In this document: in pieces, positions 12,603-24,267 of the stretch
Position numbering within the stretch: position 1 is the stretch's first letter
Layout of the letters: each line of letters opens with the position of its first letter
NCBI GenBank assembly: GCA_963082875.1
Contig: OY720098.1
Span: forward strand, 20,956,001-21,020,000
Direction of reading: 5' to 3'
Source of the DNA: Corella eumyota
Lineage: Eukaryota; Chordata; Ascidiacea; Phlebobranchia; Corellidae
Length of the DNA stretch: 64,000 bases
The notes under the pieces: model-generated
What the model saw: the letters and a program-made list of their open reading frames with translations, nothing else
Databases searched by the model: none
What the model was told of the DNA's origin: nothing
Position numbers and translations under genes: made by a program

Positions 12603-13125
12603 TACCAATATTTATATTTGTGATGTCATAATGGTTAATTTATTATTTTAATACTTTTTTTTAACCACATTACAAGTACATTTTAAAAATATTTTTGTGG
12701 TTGTTTTAAAACAATATTTAAAATTTATGCATTTAAAAAATATTCAAAATCTTTAAATAGATTATTTAAACTATTAAAAACCTGTATAATATATAACTTG
12801 ATATCTGTAGATAATTTTATTAATTTTTTTATTTTGTGTAATTTTAAATAACTGTTTAATTTTAGTTTAAAATTGACCACCAATGGTTATAATCTCTTAG
12901 TATTTTTTTTTCTAATTGATTCTTTTAAAATATTATTTGCATTGAATTTATGTTTTTAAATTAGGACTATTTTTTAAATTAAATGTGTCACCTTTTTCAT
13001 TCATTAACATAATTTAATTTCTAATGTATTTATATTTTGCATCTCTAACCACTGTAGTTTTACTAACCATAATTTTGTTTTAAGGTTTTAGGTTTGTTGT
13101 TAATGTTGTTTAAATTTGTTTAAAA
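12603..13125. promoter_or_regulatory. Kelch intergenic spacer with conserved candidate control motifs
   Basis: This 523-bp spacer is typical of the array. Conserved elements include GATATCTGTAGATAAT near 12800, TATA-like AT runs just after it, and TTGACCACCAATGGTTATAA near 12873, which contains a CCAAT box. The same order is kept in the spacers before K4, K5, K6, K9 and K10. A diverged version of the GATATCTGTA segment also follows K6, K7 and K10. Whether these are promoter elements of the downstream gene or 3' elements of the upstream one cannot be told from sequence. Confidence 0.4.
13070..13091 (+). promoter_or_regulatory. Candidate trans-splice acceptor before K3
   Basis: A T-rich stretch ends in two AG dinucleotides (13083-13084 and 13090-13091), 35-42 bases before the ATG. 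The pattern TTTTAAGGTTTTAG recurs before most array members. It persists as a T-rich run ending in AG before the diverged K12 and K13, and K7 and K11 have a related form. In Ciona many mRNAs receive a 5' spliced leader, and this position suits such an acceptor. A short 5' UTR intron is the alternative. Confidence 0.35.
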
Positions 13126-16100
13126 ATGGTTCGAAGTCAAGAATTTAACAGTGGTCATACTGATAAAATATTTGAAGAGTTAAACAGGTTTGATAACTAC
13201 AACTAATTTTAATCAATGTAGAATTTAAAATTGTTAAAAAAAACAATCAAAACTGAAAAATAAGTTGCTTAAAGATAATTTATTGTTTTTTTATGTCAGG
13301 GATAGAAAAGAAGACAAAGTTTATTGTGATGTCATAATCAATGATGGAAAGAAGAAGCATTCTGCTCACAAAAACATTCTTGGATTTTTCTGTGTTTTCT
13401 TTGGAACAATGTTTACAACTGAGGTATAATAAAACAATTTAAAAACTTTAAATGACAACAAATAGTTTATAAAGTTAGGTAGTAAAATGTGTTTTATCAC
13501 AAAATAGTTTTATTAGAAAGCATAGTGTCTTTATAAAAAATTATTTTTAAAACAAATCTAATAGTTTAGTCAACCTGATTTATGTTTTTACAGATGAAAG
13601 AGAAATACAATCCCATTGTAAAGATCCAAGGAATAAGCTCGGAAATTATGGAACTTATTTTAGATTATGCCTACACTGCAAAAATCCTGATAACCGAAGA
13701 AAATGTCTTTGAGATTATGGAAGCAGCAGATTATCTACAAATTAACAGTAAGATTGATAATATTATAGTTTTAACCTTAAAATTACAACGTATTATATAT
13801 TTAGAACTTCGCAAGTTTTGTGGAGGATTTCTGCAAACCATTGTTGATGTTGAGAATTGTTTAACCATGCTGGCTTATTCTCAAAGATACAACCTTAAAA
13901 ATATAAAGCAAGGAGCCCAGAAAATGATTGCTGAGAATTTTGAAAAAGTTGCATCAAAGCAAGAATTCATCAAACTTTGTTTTGAGGATTTGATTTCTAT
14001 TTTGAAACTGAAAGAAAAAAAGGCAAGGAATATATTTTTTAAGTTTTTAAAGTAAATAAAGTTCTGCAATAAATTAAAAAATTTAATTTTAAGTTTTAAA
14101 TCTTTAAATACTTACCAACTTCAGGTTTCATCAGAAAAGGTCATTTATAATGCGATGATGAATTGGATAAAACATGACAGCAATGAACGACAGAAACATG
14201 TCAACCAATTGTTTCAATCTCTTGATCTTCTTAAATTAGGTAGAGAATTTTTACAACAAGTTGTAATGAAAGAGGTCAGTTCAGTCATAAATATTTTATT
14301 AAAGATTTTAAACTGTTTAACTATTTTTTTACCGCTGAAATGGGTTACTGGCATTACTCTATGTTTGGGTCATAAAGTCGACCTTTCATGTTAAGGATAA
14401 AGATATTAAAAAAAAATTATCTAAAAAATAAAATTTTAATTTTGTACAAACTTGTTTGCAGGATTTGATAATGAAATCTATGGAATGTTCTCATTTACTT
14501 CTTTCTGCTTTGGTTAATTTTGCCCCACCAGAAAAAAAAGGTCAACTAATATTTATTTATCAAACTTTAGTTAAATATTTTTGTGGATGAATGAATAATA
14601 TCTAACTTTATACGATTTGTGATTTATTTTTAATTATATGTACCATAAACTAGATAAAAAATTTGTTTTAGTTAAAAGGTAAACCAAACTGTTTAATTAT
14701 TCTACCTAAATGTATTATTTTTTTTCATTTTTCTTAAATAACATTTTTTTAACATTTAAATTGCAGATCCAGCAAAGTTACTTATTATGGGAGGGTATAG
14801 TTATGAAAAGGAAGCTATTTTGTTTAACACTGTTACCAAACAATGGACTTCAATGCCAGTATGTTAGTTTTAAATATATTGGATTGTATTTTAATTCAAG
14901 AGCCCAAATTTTTTATAATTTCTTGTGCTAACAGTTGTTGTTTTAAACAGGGGGATTAGTTTAAATTGTAAATATTTAATAAAATTGCTAATATTTTTTA
15001 ATAGAAGTTTTAAAATATATTTGCAGAAATTAAATGAAAAAAGGTGGGGAGCTTTATCTGCTGTTGTCAACAAACAAGTTTTCATCATGGGAGGGGATGG
15101 TAAATCCACTATTGAGAGTTTAAAGTTAGATGAAGTAGATCCACAATGGAAAGTTGAAAGTCCAATGAAACAAGCTCGGTGTTATGCATCATCAGCTGTC
15201 ATAAATGGTTGGTTTATAAACTTTTGCATTTTTAAGAAAAAGAAATTAAACTTGTACTTTAGAAATTTATTTAGTTTTAAAGTGGTATAGATTTTATTAA
15301 CACAATTTGAAACTAGAATAAATCTTATATTTTAAGGTAAAAAAAAAATTATAGTTAAAATCTAATTAATGGTCTTTTTAATTAAAACATCTTTGGTTTT
15401 GTAAGGTTTTGTTTTGTAAAGTATTTTAAATCTTGGAATATTTGTTCTAGATTGTATTTACACAACTGGAGGCCAGGATGAAAATAATCAATTTTTATCA
15501 AGTGGGGAATTCTTGGATGTGAGGACAAATAAAAGAGGAAATATTCCTGACATGATTGTTCCACGTAAAGACCATGTATTGCTTGCTGCAAAAGGTAAAC
15601 ATACAAATTTCATGTAAATTATTTTAATGTTTTTTCGACTGCAAAAATTTATGTTAACGATCAATAAAAAGATGTCAAACGATTTAATTAAATATTTAAT
15701 TTTAATCAATTTACTTAAGATTTAAAAAAAACAGTGCGGTAAACAAATTATACAATAAAAACGGTAAAGACTCTAAATATTTATGTTCAGGTAAATTATT
15801 TGCAATCGGGGGATGGAATGATAAAAATAGAAGTTTAAGTTCATCAGAATGTTTTGATTTTGATGAACAAAAGTGGTCTCTTATTTCTGCAATGAATTAT
15901 AATGTAGATAATCATGCAGCTGTAGTTTTAGATGATCACATATTTGTTACTGGTGAGTAAAATTATTTTAAAGTAAATTTTTTTTGTAATTGTCTTTAAC
16001 TTAAAATTTCTTTTTTAACAGAAACAATTATTAAATTTAATAGAAATAAAATTAATATTTTTACTTTTTGAAATTTTTTTTACCTAAATCAAAATAAAAT

Positions 16101-16462
16101 TTAAAAAACTTTAAAAATATGTTTTCTAGGTGGATGTCGAGACATTCGTGCAGTTTCATCAGTGATCAAATACAACATTATTACTGATACATGGTCAGAA
16201 GTTGCACTAATGAACAAGGCTAGAGATGGTCACTGTGCCTCAGTTGTAGATAGCAAGATTTATGTTATGGGAGGCTTAGATGATAAGTAAGTTAAACTAA
16301 ATATTTAGTTTGTAATAATTTATTAAACTCTGGTTTATTGTTTTATTATTTAGGTATGCTCCAGTTACTTCCATTGAAGTATTTGATCCCACAAACAACA
16401 AATGGACAATCATTGCTGAAACAAAAAGGAAAATATCTGGTGCAACAATGGTTGTTGTTTAA
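13126..16462 (+). CDS. K3: BTB-BACK-Kelch protein (reference gene model)
   Basis: Exons: 13126-13187, 13300-13423, 13594-13747, 13805-14022, 14125-14274, 14462-14540, 14767-14858, 15027-15207, 15451-15594, 15791-15952, 16130-16286, 16354-16462. All phases agree and give 543 residues. BTB spans about 25-115, BACK about 120-240 and six Kelch blades about 265-543. The C-terminal strand ATMVVV probably closes blade 1. Blades 1, 2, 4, 5 and 6 keep the Kelch W; blade 3 lacks it. Loop residues are YSYEKE, GGDGKS, ARCYAS, RKDH, MNYNVDNH, CRDIRA, ARDGH, LDDKYAP and RKISGA. Intron 4 starts GCAAGG (GC-AG type). Intron 3 is 57 bp, stop-free and divisible by three. Likely role: CUL3 substrate adaptor, by family. 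Confidence 0.9.
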
Positions 16463-16981
16463 TGCCAATATTTATATTTGTGATGTCATAATGGATAATT
16501 TATTATTTTATTACTTTTTTTAACCACATAACAAGTACATTTTAAGAATATTTTTGTGATTGTTTTAAAATATTATTTAAAATTTATGCATTTAAAAAAA
16601 ATTCAAAATTTTTAAATAGATTATTTAAACTATTAAAAACCTGTAAAATATATAACCTGATATCTGTAGATAATTTTATTGATTTTTATTTGTCTAATTT
16701 TATAAAACTGTTTAATTTTAGTTTAAAATTGACCACCAATGGTTATAATCTCTTAGTATTTTTTTTTCTAATTGATTCTTTTAAAATATTATTTGCATTG
16801 AATTTATGTTTTTAAATTAGGACTATTTTATAAATTAAATGTGTCATCTTTTTCATTTATTAACATAATTTAATTTCTAATGTATTTATTTTTTGCATAT
16901 CTAACCACTGTAGTTTTACTAACCATAATTTTGTTTTAAGGTTTTAGGTTTGTTGTTAATGTTGTTTAAATTTGTTTAAAA
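16463..16981. other. Kelch intergenic spacer K3-K4
   Basis: A 519-bp spacer of the standard type with the conserved GATATCTGTA and CCAAT segments and the acceptor-like AG run before the ATG. No gene seen. Confidence 0.7.
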
Positions 16982-19900
16982 ATGGTTCGAAGTCAAGAAT
17001 TTAACAGTGGTCATACTGATAAAATATTTGAAGAGTTAAACAGGTTTGTTAACTACAACTAATTTTAATTAATGTAGAATTTAATATTGTTAAAAAAAAC
17101 AATCAAAACTGAAAAATAAGTTGCTTAAAGATAATTTATTGTTTTTTATGTCAGGGATAGAAAAGAAGACAAAGTTTATTGTGATGTCATAATCAATGAT
17201 GGAAAGAAGGAACATTCTGCTCACAAAAACATTCTTGGATTTTTCTGTGTTTTCTTTGGAACAATGTTTACAACTGAGGTAAAATAAAACAATTTAAAAA
17301 CTTTCAATGACAAAAAGTTTATACAGTAAAGTAGTCAAATGTGTTTTATTACAAAATAGTTTTATTAGAAATTATAGTGTCTTTATAATAAATAATTTTC
17401 AAGCAAATATATAAGTTTAGTCAACTTGATTTATGCTTTTACAGATGAAAGAGAAATACAATCCCATTGTAAAGATTCAAGGAATAAGCTCGGAAATTAT
17501 GGAACTTATTTTAGATTATGTCTACACTGCAAAAATCCTGATAACTGAAGAAAATGTCTTTGAGATTATGGAAGCAGCAGATTATCTACAGATTAACAGT
17601 AAGATTGATATTATTATAGTTTTAACCTTAAAATTACAACATGTTATATATTTAGAACTTCGCAAGTTTTGTGGAGGATTTCTGCAAACCATTGTTGATG
17701 TTGAGAATTGTTTAACCATGCTGGCTTATTCTCAAAGATACAACCTTGAAAATTTAAAGCAAGGAGCCCAGAAAATGATTGCTAATAATTTTGAAAAAGT
17801 TGCATCAAAGCAAGAATTTATTAAACTTTGTTTCGAGGATTTGCTTTCTATTCTGAAACTGAATGAAAAAAAGGCAAGAAAATTATTTTTTAGTAGTTTT
17901 TTAGGTAACAAAGTTGAGTTACAAACCTAGCAAATTGATTTTTATATTTAAAATTCTTAATAATATGCACAACTACAGGTTTCATCAGAGAAGATAACTT
18001 ACAATGCGATGATGAATTGGATAAAACATGACAGCAATGACCGACAGAAACATGTTAACCAATTGTTTCAATCTCTTGATCTTCTTAAATTTAACAGAGA
18101 ATTTCTACAACAAGTTGTAATGAAAGAGGTCAGTTAAGTGAAAAATATTTTATTAAAAGATTTAAAATGTTAATATTAAAATAACACTTGGTACAAACTT
18201 TTTTGCAGGATTTGATAATGAAATCTTTGGAATGTTCTCATTTACTTCTTTCTGCTTTGATTAGTTTTGCCCCACCAGAAAAAGAAGGTCAACTAATATT
18301 TATTTATAAAACTTTAGTCAAATTTTTTTGAGGATGAATGAATAATATTAAACCTTAATTTATAAGATATGTGATTTTAATTTTAATTATATGTACCATA
18401 AACTAAAAAAAAATTTGTTTTAGTTAAAAGGTAAACCAAACTGTTTAATTATTCTACCTAAATGTATTATTTTTTTCATTTTTCTTAAATAACATTTTTT
18501 AACATTTAAATTGCAGATCCAGCAAAGTTACTTATTATGGGAGGGAATAGTTATGAAACGGAAGCTATTTTGTTTAACACTGTTACCCAACAATGGACTT
18601 CAATGCCAGTATGTTAGTTTTAAAAATATTGGATTGTATTTTAATCCAAGAGCCCAAATTTTTAATTACTGGTTTTTACATTTTTTTTTTAAATATATTT
18701 GTAGAAATTAAATGAAGAAAGGTTTGGAGCTTCATCTGCTGTTGTCAACAAACAAGTTTTCATCATGGGAGGGTTGGGTAAATTCTCTGTTGAGAGTTTA
18801 AAGTTAGATGAAGTAGATCCACAATGGAGAGTTGAACCTCCAACGAAACAAGCTCGGTTGTGTGCATCATCAGCTGTCATAAATGGTTGGTTCATAAACT
18901 TTTGCACTTTTAAGAAAAAGGAATGAAACTTGTATTTTTGAAATTTATTTAGTTTTAAAGTGGTATAGTATGTATTAACACAATTTGAGTCTAGAATAAA
19001 TATTATATTTTAAGGTAAAAAAATAAATATACTTAAAAACTAATTAATGGTCTTTTTAATTAAAACATTTTTTAGGTTTTGTAAGGTTTTGTTTTGTAGA
19101 GTATTTTAAATCTTAGTAATTATTGTTCTAGATTGTATTTACACAACTGGAGGCCAGGATGAAAATAATCAATTTTTATCAAGAGGGGAATTCTTGGATG
19201 TGAGGACAAATAAAAGGGGAAATATTCCTGACATGATTGTTCCACGTAAAGACCATGTATTGCTTGCTGTAAAAGGTAAACATACAAAATTTCATGTAAA
19301 TTATTTCAATGTTTTTTCGACTGCAAAAATTTAAATTAACGATCAATAAAAAGATGTCAAACGATTTAATTAGATATTTAATTTTAATTAATTTGGTTAA
19401 GATTTTAAAAAAACAGTGCGGTAAACAAATTAAACAATAAAAACGGTAAAGACTCTAAATATTTATGTTCAGGTAAATTATTTGCAATCGGGGGATGTAA
19501 TGATAAAAATAGAAGTTTAAGTTCATCAGAATGTTTTGATTTTGATAAACAAAAGTGGTCTCGTATTTCTCCAATGATTTATAATGTAGATGATCATGCA
19601 GCTGTAGTTTTAGATGATCACATATTTGTTACTGGTGAGTCAAATTTTTTTAAAGTAATTTTTTTTGTAATTGTCTTTAACTTAAAATTTATTTTTTAAC
19701 AGAAACAATTATTAAACTTAATGGAAATAAAAAAAAATTATTACTTTTTGAAATTTTTTTATCCAAATCAAATTAAAATTTGAAAAATTTTAAACATATT
19801 TTTTTTTAGGTGGACGTCAGCGTGGCATTTGGGCAGTTTCATCAGTGATCAAATACAACATTATTACTGATACATGGTTAGAAGTTACACTAATGAACAA

Positions 19901-20142
19901 GGCTCGATTTGGTCACTGTGCCTCAGTTGTAGATGGCAAGATTTATGTTGTTGGGGGCATTAATGAAGGGTAAGTTAAACTAAATATTTAGTTTGTAATA
20001 ATTTATTAAACTCTGGTTTACTGTTTTATTATTTAGGAGTCCAGTTAATTCCATTGAAGTATTTGATCCCACAAACTACAAGTGGACAATCATTGCTGAA
20101 ACAAAAAGGGAAATATTTAGTGCAACAATGGTTGTTGTTTAA
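16982..20142 (+). CDS. K4: BTB-BACK-Kelch protein
   Basis: Intact twelve-exon member. Exon 3 has DYVYTAK and exon 4 has KMIANNFEKV and LKLNEKK; K9 shares all three and is almost identical in this part, so one was copied from the other. Exon 5 has DSNDRQK where other copies have DSNERQK. Loops: NSYETE (blade 1), GLGKF (blade 2), ARLCAS, RKDH, CNDKNRS and MIYNVDDH (blade 4), RQRGIWA (blade 5), ARFGH, INEGSPV (blade 6) and REIFSA. Intron 4 uses GC. The retained frame through intron 3 is open. No disabling change was seen. Confidence 0.87.
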
Positions 20143-20663
20143 TACCAATATTATTATTTGTGATGTCATAATGGATAATTTATTATTTTAATGCTTTTTT
20201 TAACCACATAACAAGTACATTTTAAGAATATTTTTGTGGTTGTTTTAAAACAATATTTAAAATTTATGCATTTAAAAAAAATTCAAAATTTTTAAATAGA
20301 TTATTTAAACTATTAAAAACCTGTAAAATATATAACCTGATATCTGTAGATCATTTTATTGATTTTTTTATTTTGTATAATTTTATATAACTGTTTAATT
20401 TTAGTTTAAAATTGACCACCAATGGTTATAATCTCTTAGTATTTTTTTTTCTAATTGATTTTTTTTAAATATTATTTGCATTGAATTTATGTTTTTAAAT
20501 TAGGACTATTTTATAAATTAAATGTGTCATCTTTTTCTTTCATTAACTTAATTTAATTTCTAATGTATTTATATTTTGCATCTCTAACCACTGTAGTTTT
20601 ACTAACCATAATTTTGTTTTAAGGTTTTAGGTTTGTTGTTAATGTTGTTTAAATTTGTTAAAA
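20143..20663. other. Kelch intergenic spacer K4-K5
   Basis: A 521-bp spacer of the standard type; conserved motifs as in the other young spacers, no gene seen. Confidence 0.7.
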
Positions 20664-23600
20664 ATGGTTCGAAGTCAAGAATTTAACAGTGGCCATACTG
20701 ATAAAATATTTGAAGATTTAAACAGGTTTGTTAATTGAAAATCAGTTTTAATCAATGTAGAATGTAAAATTGTTTAAAAAATTGTTTATAATATGTTTTT
20801 TAAAGATAATAAGTTGTTTTTTATGTCAGGGATAGAAAGAAAGACAAAGATTATTGTGATGTCATAATCAATGATGGAACAAAGAAGCATTCTGCTCATA
20901 AAAACATTCTCGGATTTTTTTGTGTTTTTTTTGGAACAATGTTTACAACTGAGGTAAATAAAAACAATTTAAAAACTTTTAATGGCAAATAGTTTATACA
21001 GTAAAGTAGTCAAATGTGTTTTATTACGAAATAGTTTTATTAGAAATCATAGTGTCTTTATAATAAATAAGTTTCAAGCAAATATATAAGTTTAGTCAAC
21101 CTGATTTATATTTTACAGAAGAGAGAGAAATACAATCCCATTGTAAAGATCCAAGGAATAAGCTCGGAAATTATGGAACTTATTTTAGATTATGCCTACA
21201 CTGCAAAAATCCTGATAACTGAAGAAAATGTCTTTGAGATTATGGAAGCAGCAGATTATCTACAGATTAACAGTAAGAATGATAATATTATAGTTTTAAC
21301 TTAAAATTACAACGTATTATATATTTAGAACTTTGCAAGTTTTGTGAAGGATTTCTGCAAACCATTGTTGATGTTGAGAATTGTTTAACCATGCTGGCTT
21401 ATTCTCAACGATACAACCTAGAAAACTTAAAGCAAGGAGCTCAGAAAATAATTGCTGAGAATTTTGAAAAAGTTGCATTAAAGCAAGAATTTATCAAACT
21501 TTGTTTCGAGCATTTTATTTCTATTCTGAAACTGAAAGAAAAAAAGGCAAGAATTTTCTTTTCTTGTAGTTTTTAAAGTAACAAAGTTGAGTTACAAACC
21601 TAGCAAATTGATTTTTATATTTAAAATCCTTAATAATATGCACAACTTCAGGTTTCATCAGAAAAGGTATTTTACAATGCGATGATGAATTGGATAAAAC
21701 ATGACAGCAATGAACGACAGAAACATGTCAACCAATTGTTTCAATCTCTTGATCTTCCTAAATTAAGCAGAGAATTTCTACAACAAGTTGTAATGAAAGA
21801 GGTCAGTTCAGTCATAAATATTTTATTAAAAGATTTAAAATGTTATAATTGAAGTAACACTTTGTACAAACTTGTTTGCAGGATTTGATAATGAAATCTT
21901 TGGAGTGTTCTCATTTAATTATTTCTGCTTTGATTAGTTTTGCCCCACCAGAAAAAAAAGGTCAACAAATATTTATTTATAAAATTTTAGCTAACTTTTT
22001 TTGTTGATAAATGAATAATATTAAACCTAACTTTATAAGATTTGTGATTTTAATTTTAATTATATGTATCATAACCTAGAAAAAAATTTTGTTTTAGTTA
22101 AAAGGTAAACCAAACTGTTTAATTATTCTACCTAAATGCTTTTTTTTTTCATTTTTTTTAAATAACATTTTTTTAACATTTAAATTGCAGATCCAGCAAA
22201 GTTACTTATTATGGGAGGGGGTTGGTATAAAAAGGAAGCTATTTTGTTTAACATTGTTACCCAACAATGGACTTCAATGCCAGTATGTTAGTTTTAAATG
22301 TATTGGATTGTATTTTAATCCAAGAGTCTAAATTTTTTATAATTTCTTGTGCTAACAGTTGTTGTTTTAAACAGAGGGATTAGTTTAAATTGTAAATATT
22401 TAATAAAATTGCTAATATTTTTTTCTTAAAATTAAGTAAAAGTATAAATTTTTTTAAGTTATTTAATGTGAACTCAAATAAAGTATAATTGCAGGAATTA
22501 AATGAAGAAAGATGGGGAGCTTCATCTGCTGTTGTCAACAAACAAGTTTTCATCATAGGAAGGCAGGGTAAATCCTCTGTTGAGAGTTTAAGGTTAGATG
22601 AAATAGATCCACAATGGAAAGTTGAAAGTCCAATGAAACAAGCTCGGTGGTTTGCATCATCAGCTGTCATAAATGGTTGGTTTATAAACTTTTGGTTTTG
22701 TTTTGTAGAGTATTTTAAATCTTGGTAATTATTGTTCTAGATTGTATTTACACAACTGGAGGCCAGGATGAAAATAATCAAATTTTATCAAGTGGGGAAT
22801 TCTTGGATGTGAGGACAAATAAAAGAGGAAATATTCGTGACATGATTGTTCCACGTAGAAACCATGTATTACTTGCTGCAAAAGGTAAACATACAAATTT
22901 CATGTAAATTATTTCAATGTTTTTTCAACTGCAAAAATTTGAATTAACGATCAATAAAAAGATGTCAAACGATTTAATTAACTATTTAATTTTAATTAAT
23001 TTGGTTTAGATTTAAAAAAACAGTGCGCTAAACAAATTATACAATAAAAACGGTAAAGACTCTAAATATTTATGTTCAGGTAAATTATTTGCAATCGGGG
23101 GACGGAATGATAAAAATAGAAGTTTAAGTTCATCAGAATATTTTGATTTTGATGAACAAAAGTGGTCTCTTATTTCTCCAATGAATCATGGTGTAAGTGA
23201 TCATTCAGCTGTAGTTTTAGATGATCACATATTTGTTACTGGTGAGTAAAATTTTTTTAAAGTAAATTTTTTTGTAATCGTCGTTAACTTAAAATTTATT
23301 TTTTAACAATACAATTATTAAATTTAATAAAAATTTAAATAAAATTATTATTTATTGAAATTTTTTTATCCAAACCAAAAAAAATTTGAAAAACTTTAAA
23401 CATATTTTTTCTAGGTGGACGTCGAGATGGCTCAGTCGCAATTTCATCAGTGATCAATTACAACATTTCTACTAAAACATGGTCAGAAGTTGCACCAATG
23501 AACAAGGCTCGATATGGTCACTGTGCCTCAGTTGTAGATGGCAAGATTTATGTTGTTGGGGGCCTAAACAACTGGTAAGTCAAACTAAATATTTAGTTTG

Positions 23601-23747
23601 TAATAATTTATTAAACTCTGGTTTATTGTTTTATTATTTAGGCATCCAGTTACTTTTATGGAAGTATTTGATCCCACAAACAACAAATGGACAATCATTG
23701 CCGAAACAAGAAGGAATGTATATTATGCAACAATGGTTGTTGTTTAA
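20664..23747 (+). CDS. K5: BTB-BACK-Kelch protein
   Basis: Intact twelve-exon member. Exon 3 begins KREKY where other copies have MKEKY or MREKY, an in-frame change at the splice junction. BACK has LCKFCEGF and CFEHFISI. Blade 1 loop is GWYKKE, shared with K6. Blade 2 reads IGRQGKS, so the usual GG doublet is GR. Other loops: ARWFAS, RRNH, RNDKNRS and MNHGVSDH (blade 4), RRDGSVA (blade 5), LNNWHPV (blade 6) and RNVYYA. Intron 8 is unusually short, about 60 bp, because of an internal deletion compared with neighbours. Intron 4 uses GC. Intron 3 is one base short and has a stop, so reading through it would terminate. Confidence 0.85.
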
Positions 23748-24267
23748 TGCCAATATTTATATTTATGATGTCATAATGGATAATTTATTATTTTAATACT
23801 TTTTTTAATCACATAACAAGTACATTTTAAGAATATTTTTGTGGTTGTTTTAAAACAATATTTAAAATTTATGCATTTAAAAAATATTCAAAATTTTTTA
23901 ATAGATTATTTAAACTATTAAAAATCTGTAAAATATATAACCCGATATCTGTAGATAATTTTATTGATTTTTTTATTTTGTATAATTTTAAATAACTGTT
24001 TAATTTTAGTTTAAAATTGACCACCAATGGTTATAATCTCTTAGTATTTTTTTTCTAATTGATTCTTTAAAAATATTATTTGCATTGAATTTAAGTTTTT
24101 AAATTAGGACTATTTTATAAATTAAATGTGTCATCTTTTTCTTTCATTAATATAATTTAATTTTTAATGTATTTATTTTTTGCATCTCTAACCACTGTAG
24201 TTTTACTAACCATAATTTTGTTTTAAGGCTTTAGGTTTGTTGTTAATGTTGTATAAATTTATTAAAA
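23748..24267. other. Kelch intergenic spacer K5-K6
   Basis: A 520-bp spacer of the standard type; no gene seen. Confidence 0.7.

Noticed and set aside
13582-14055. A 157-codon frame covering BTB exon 3, intron 3 and exon 4, repeated in most Kelch copies, which looks like a small intronless gene
   Set aside because: It is exon 3 read through the open 57-bp intron 3 into exon 4 and a few codons of intron 4. The BTB start in exons 1-2 and the Kelch part in later exons join it in phase, so it belongs to the large gene.
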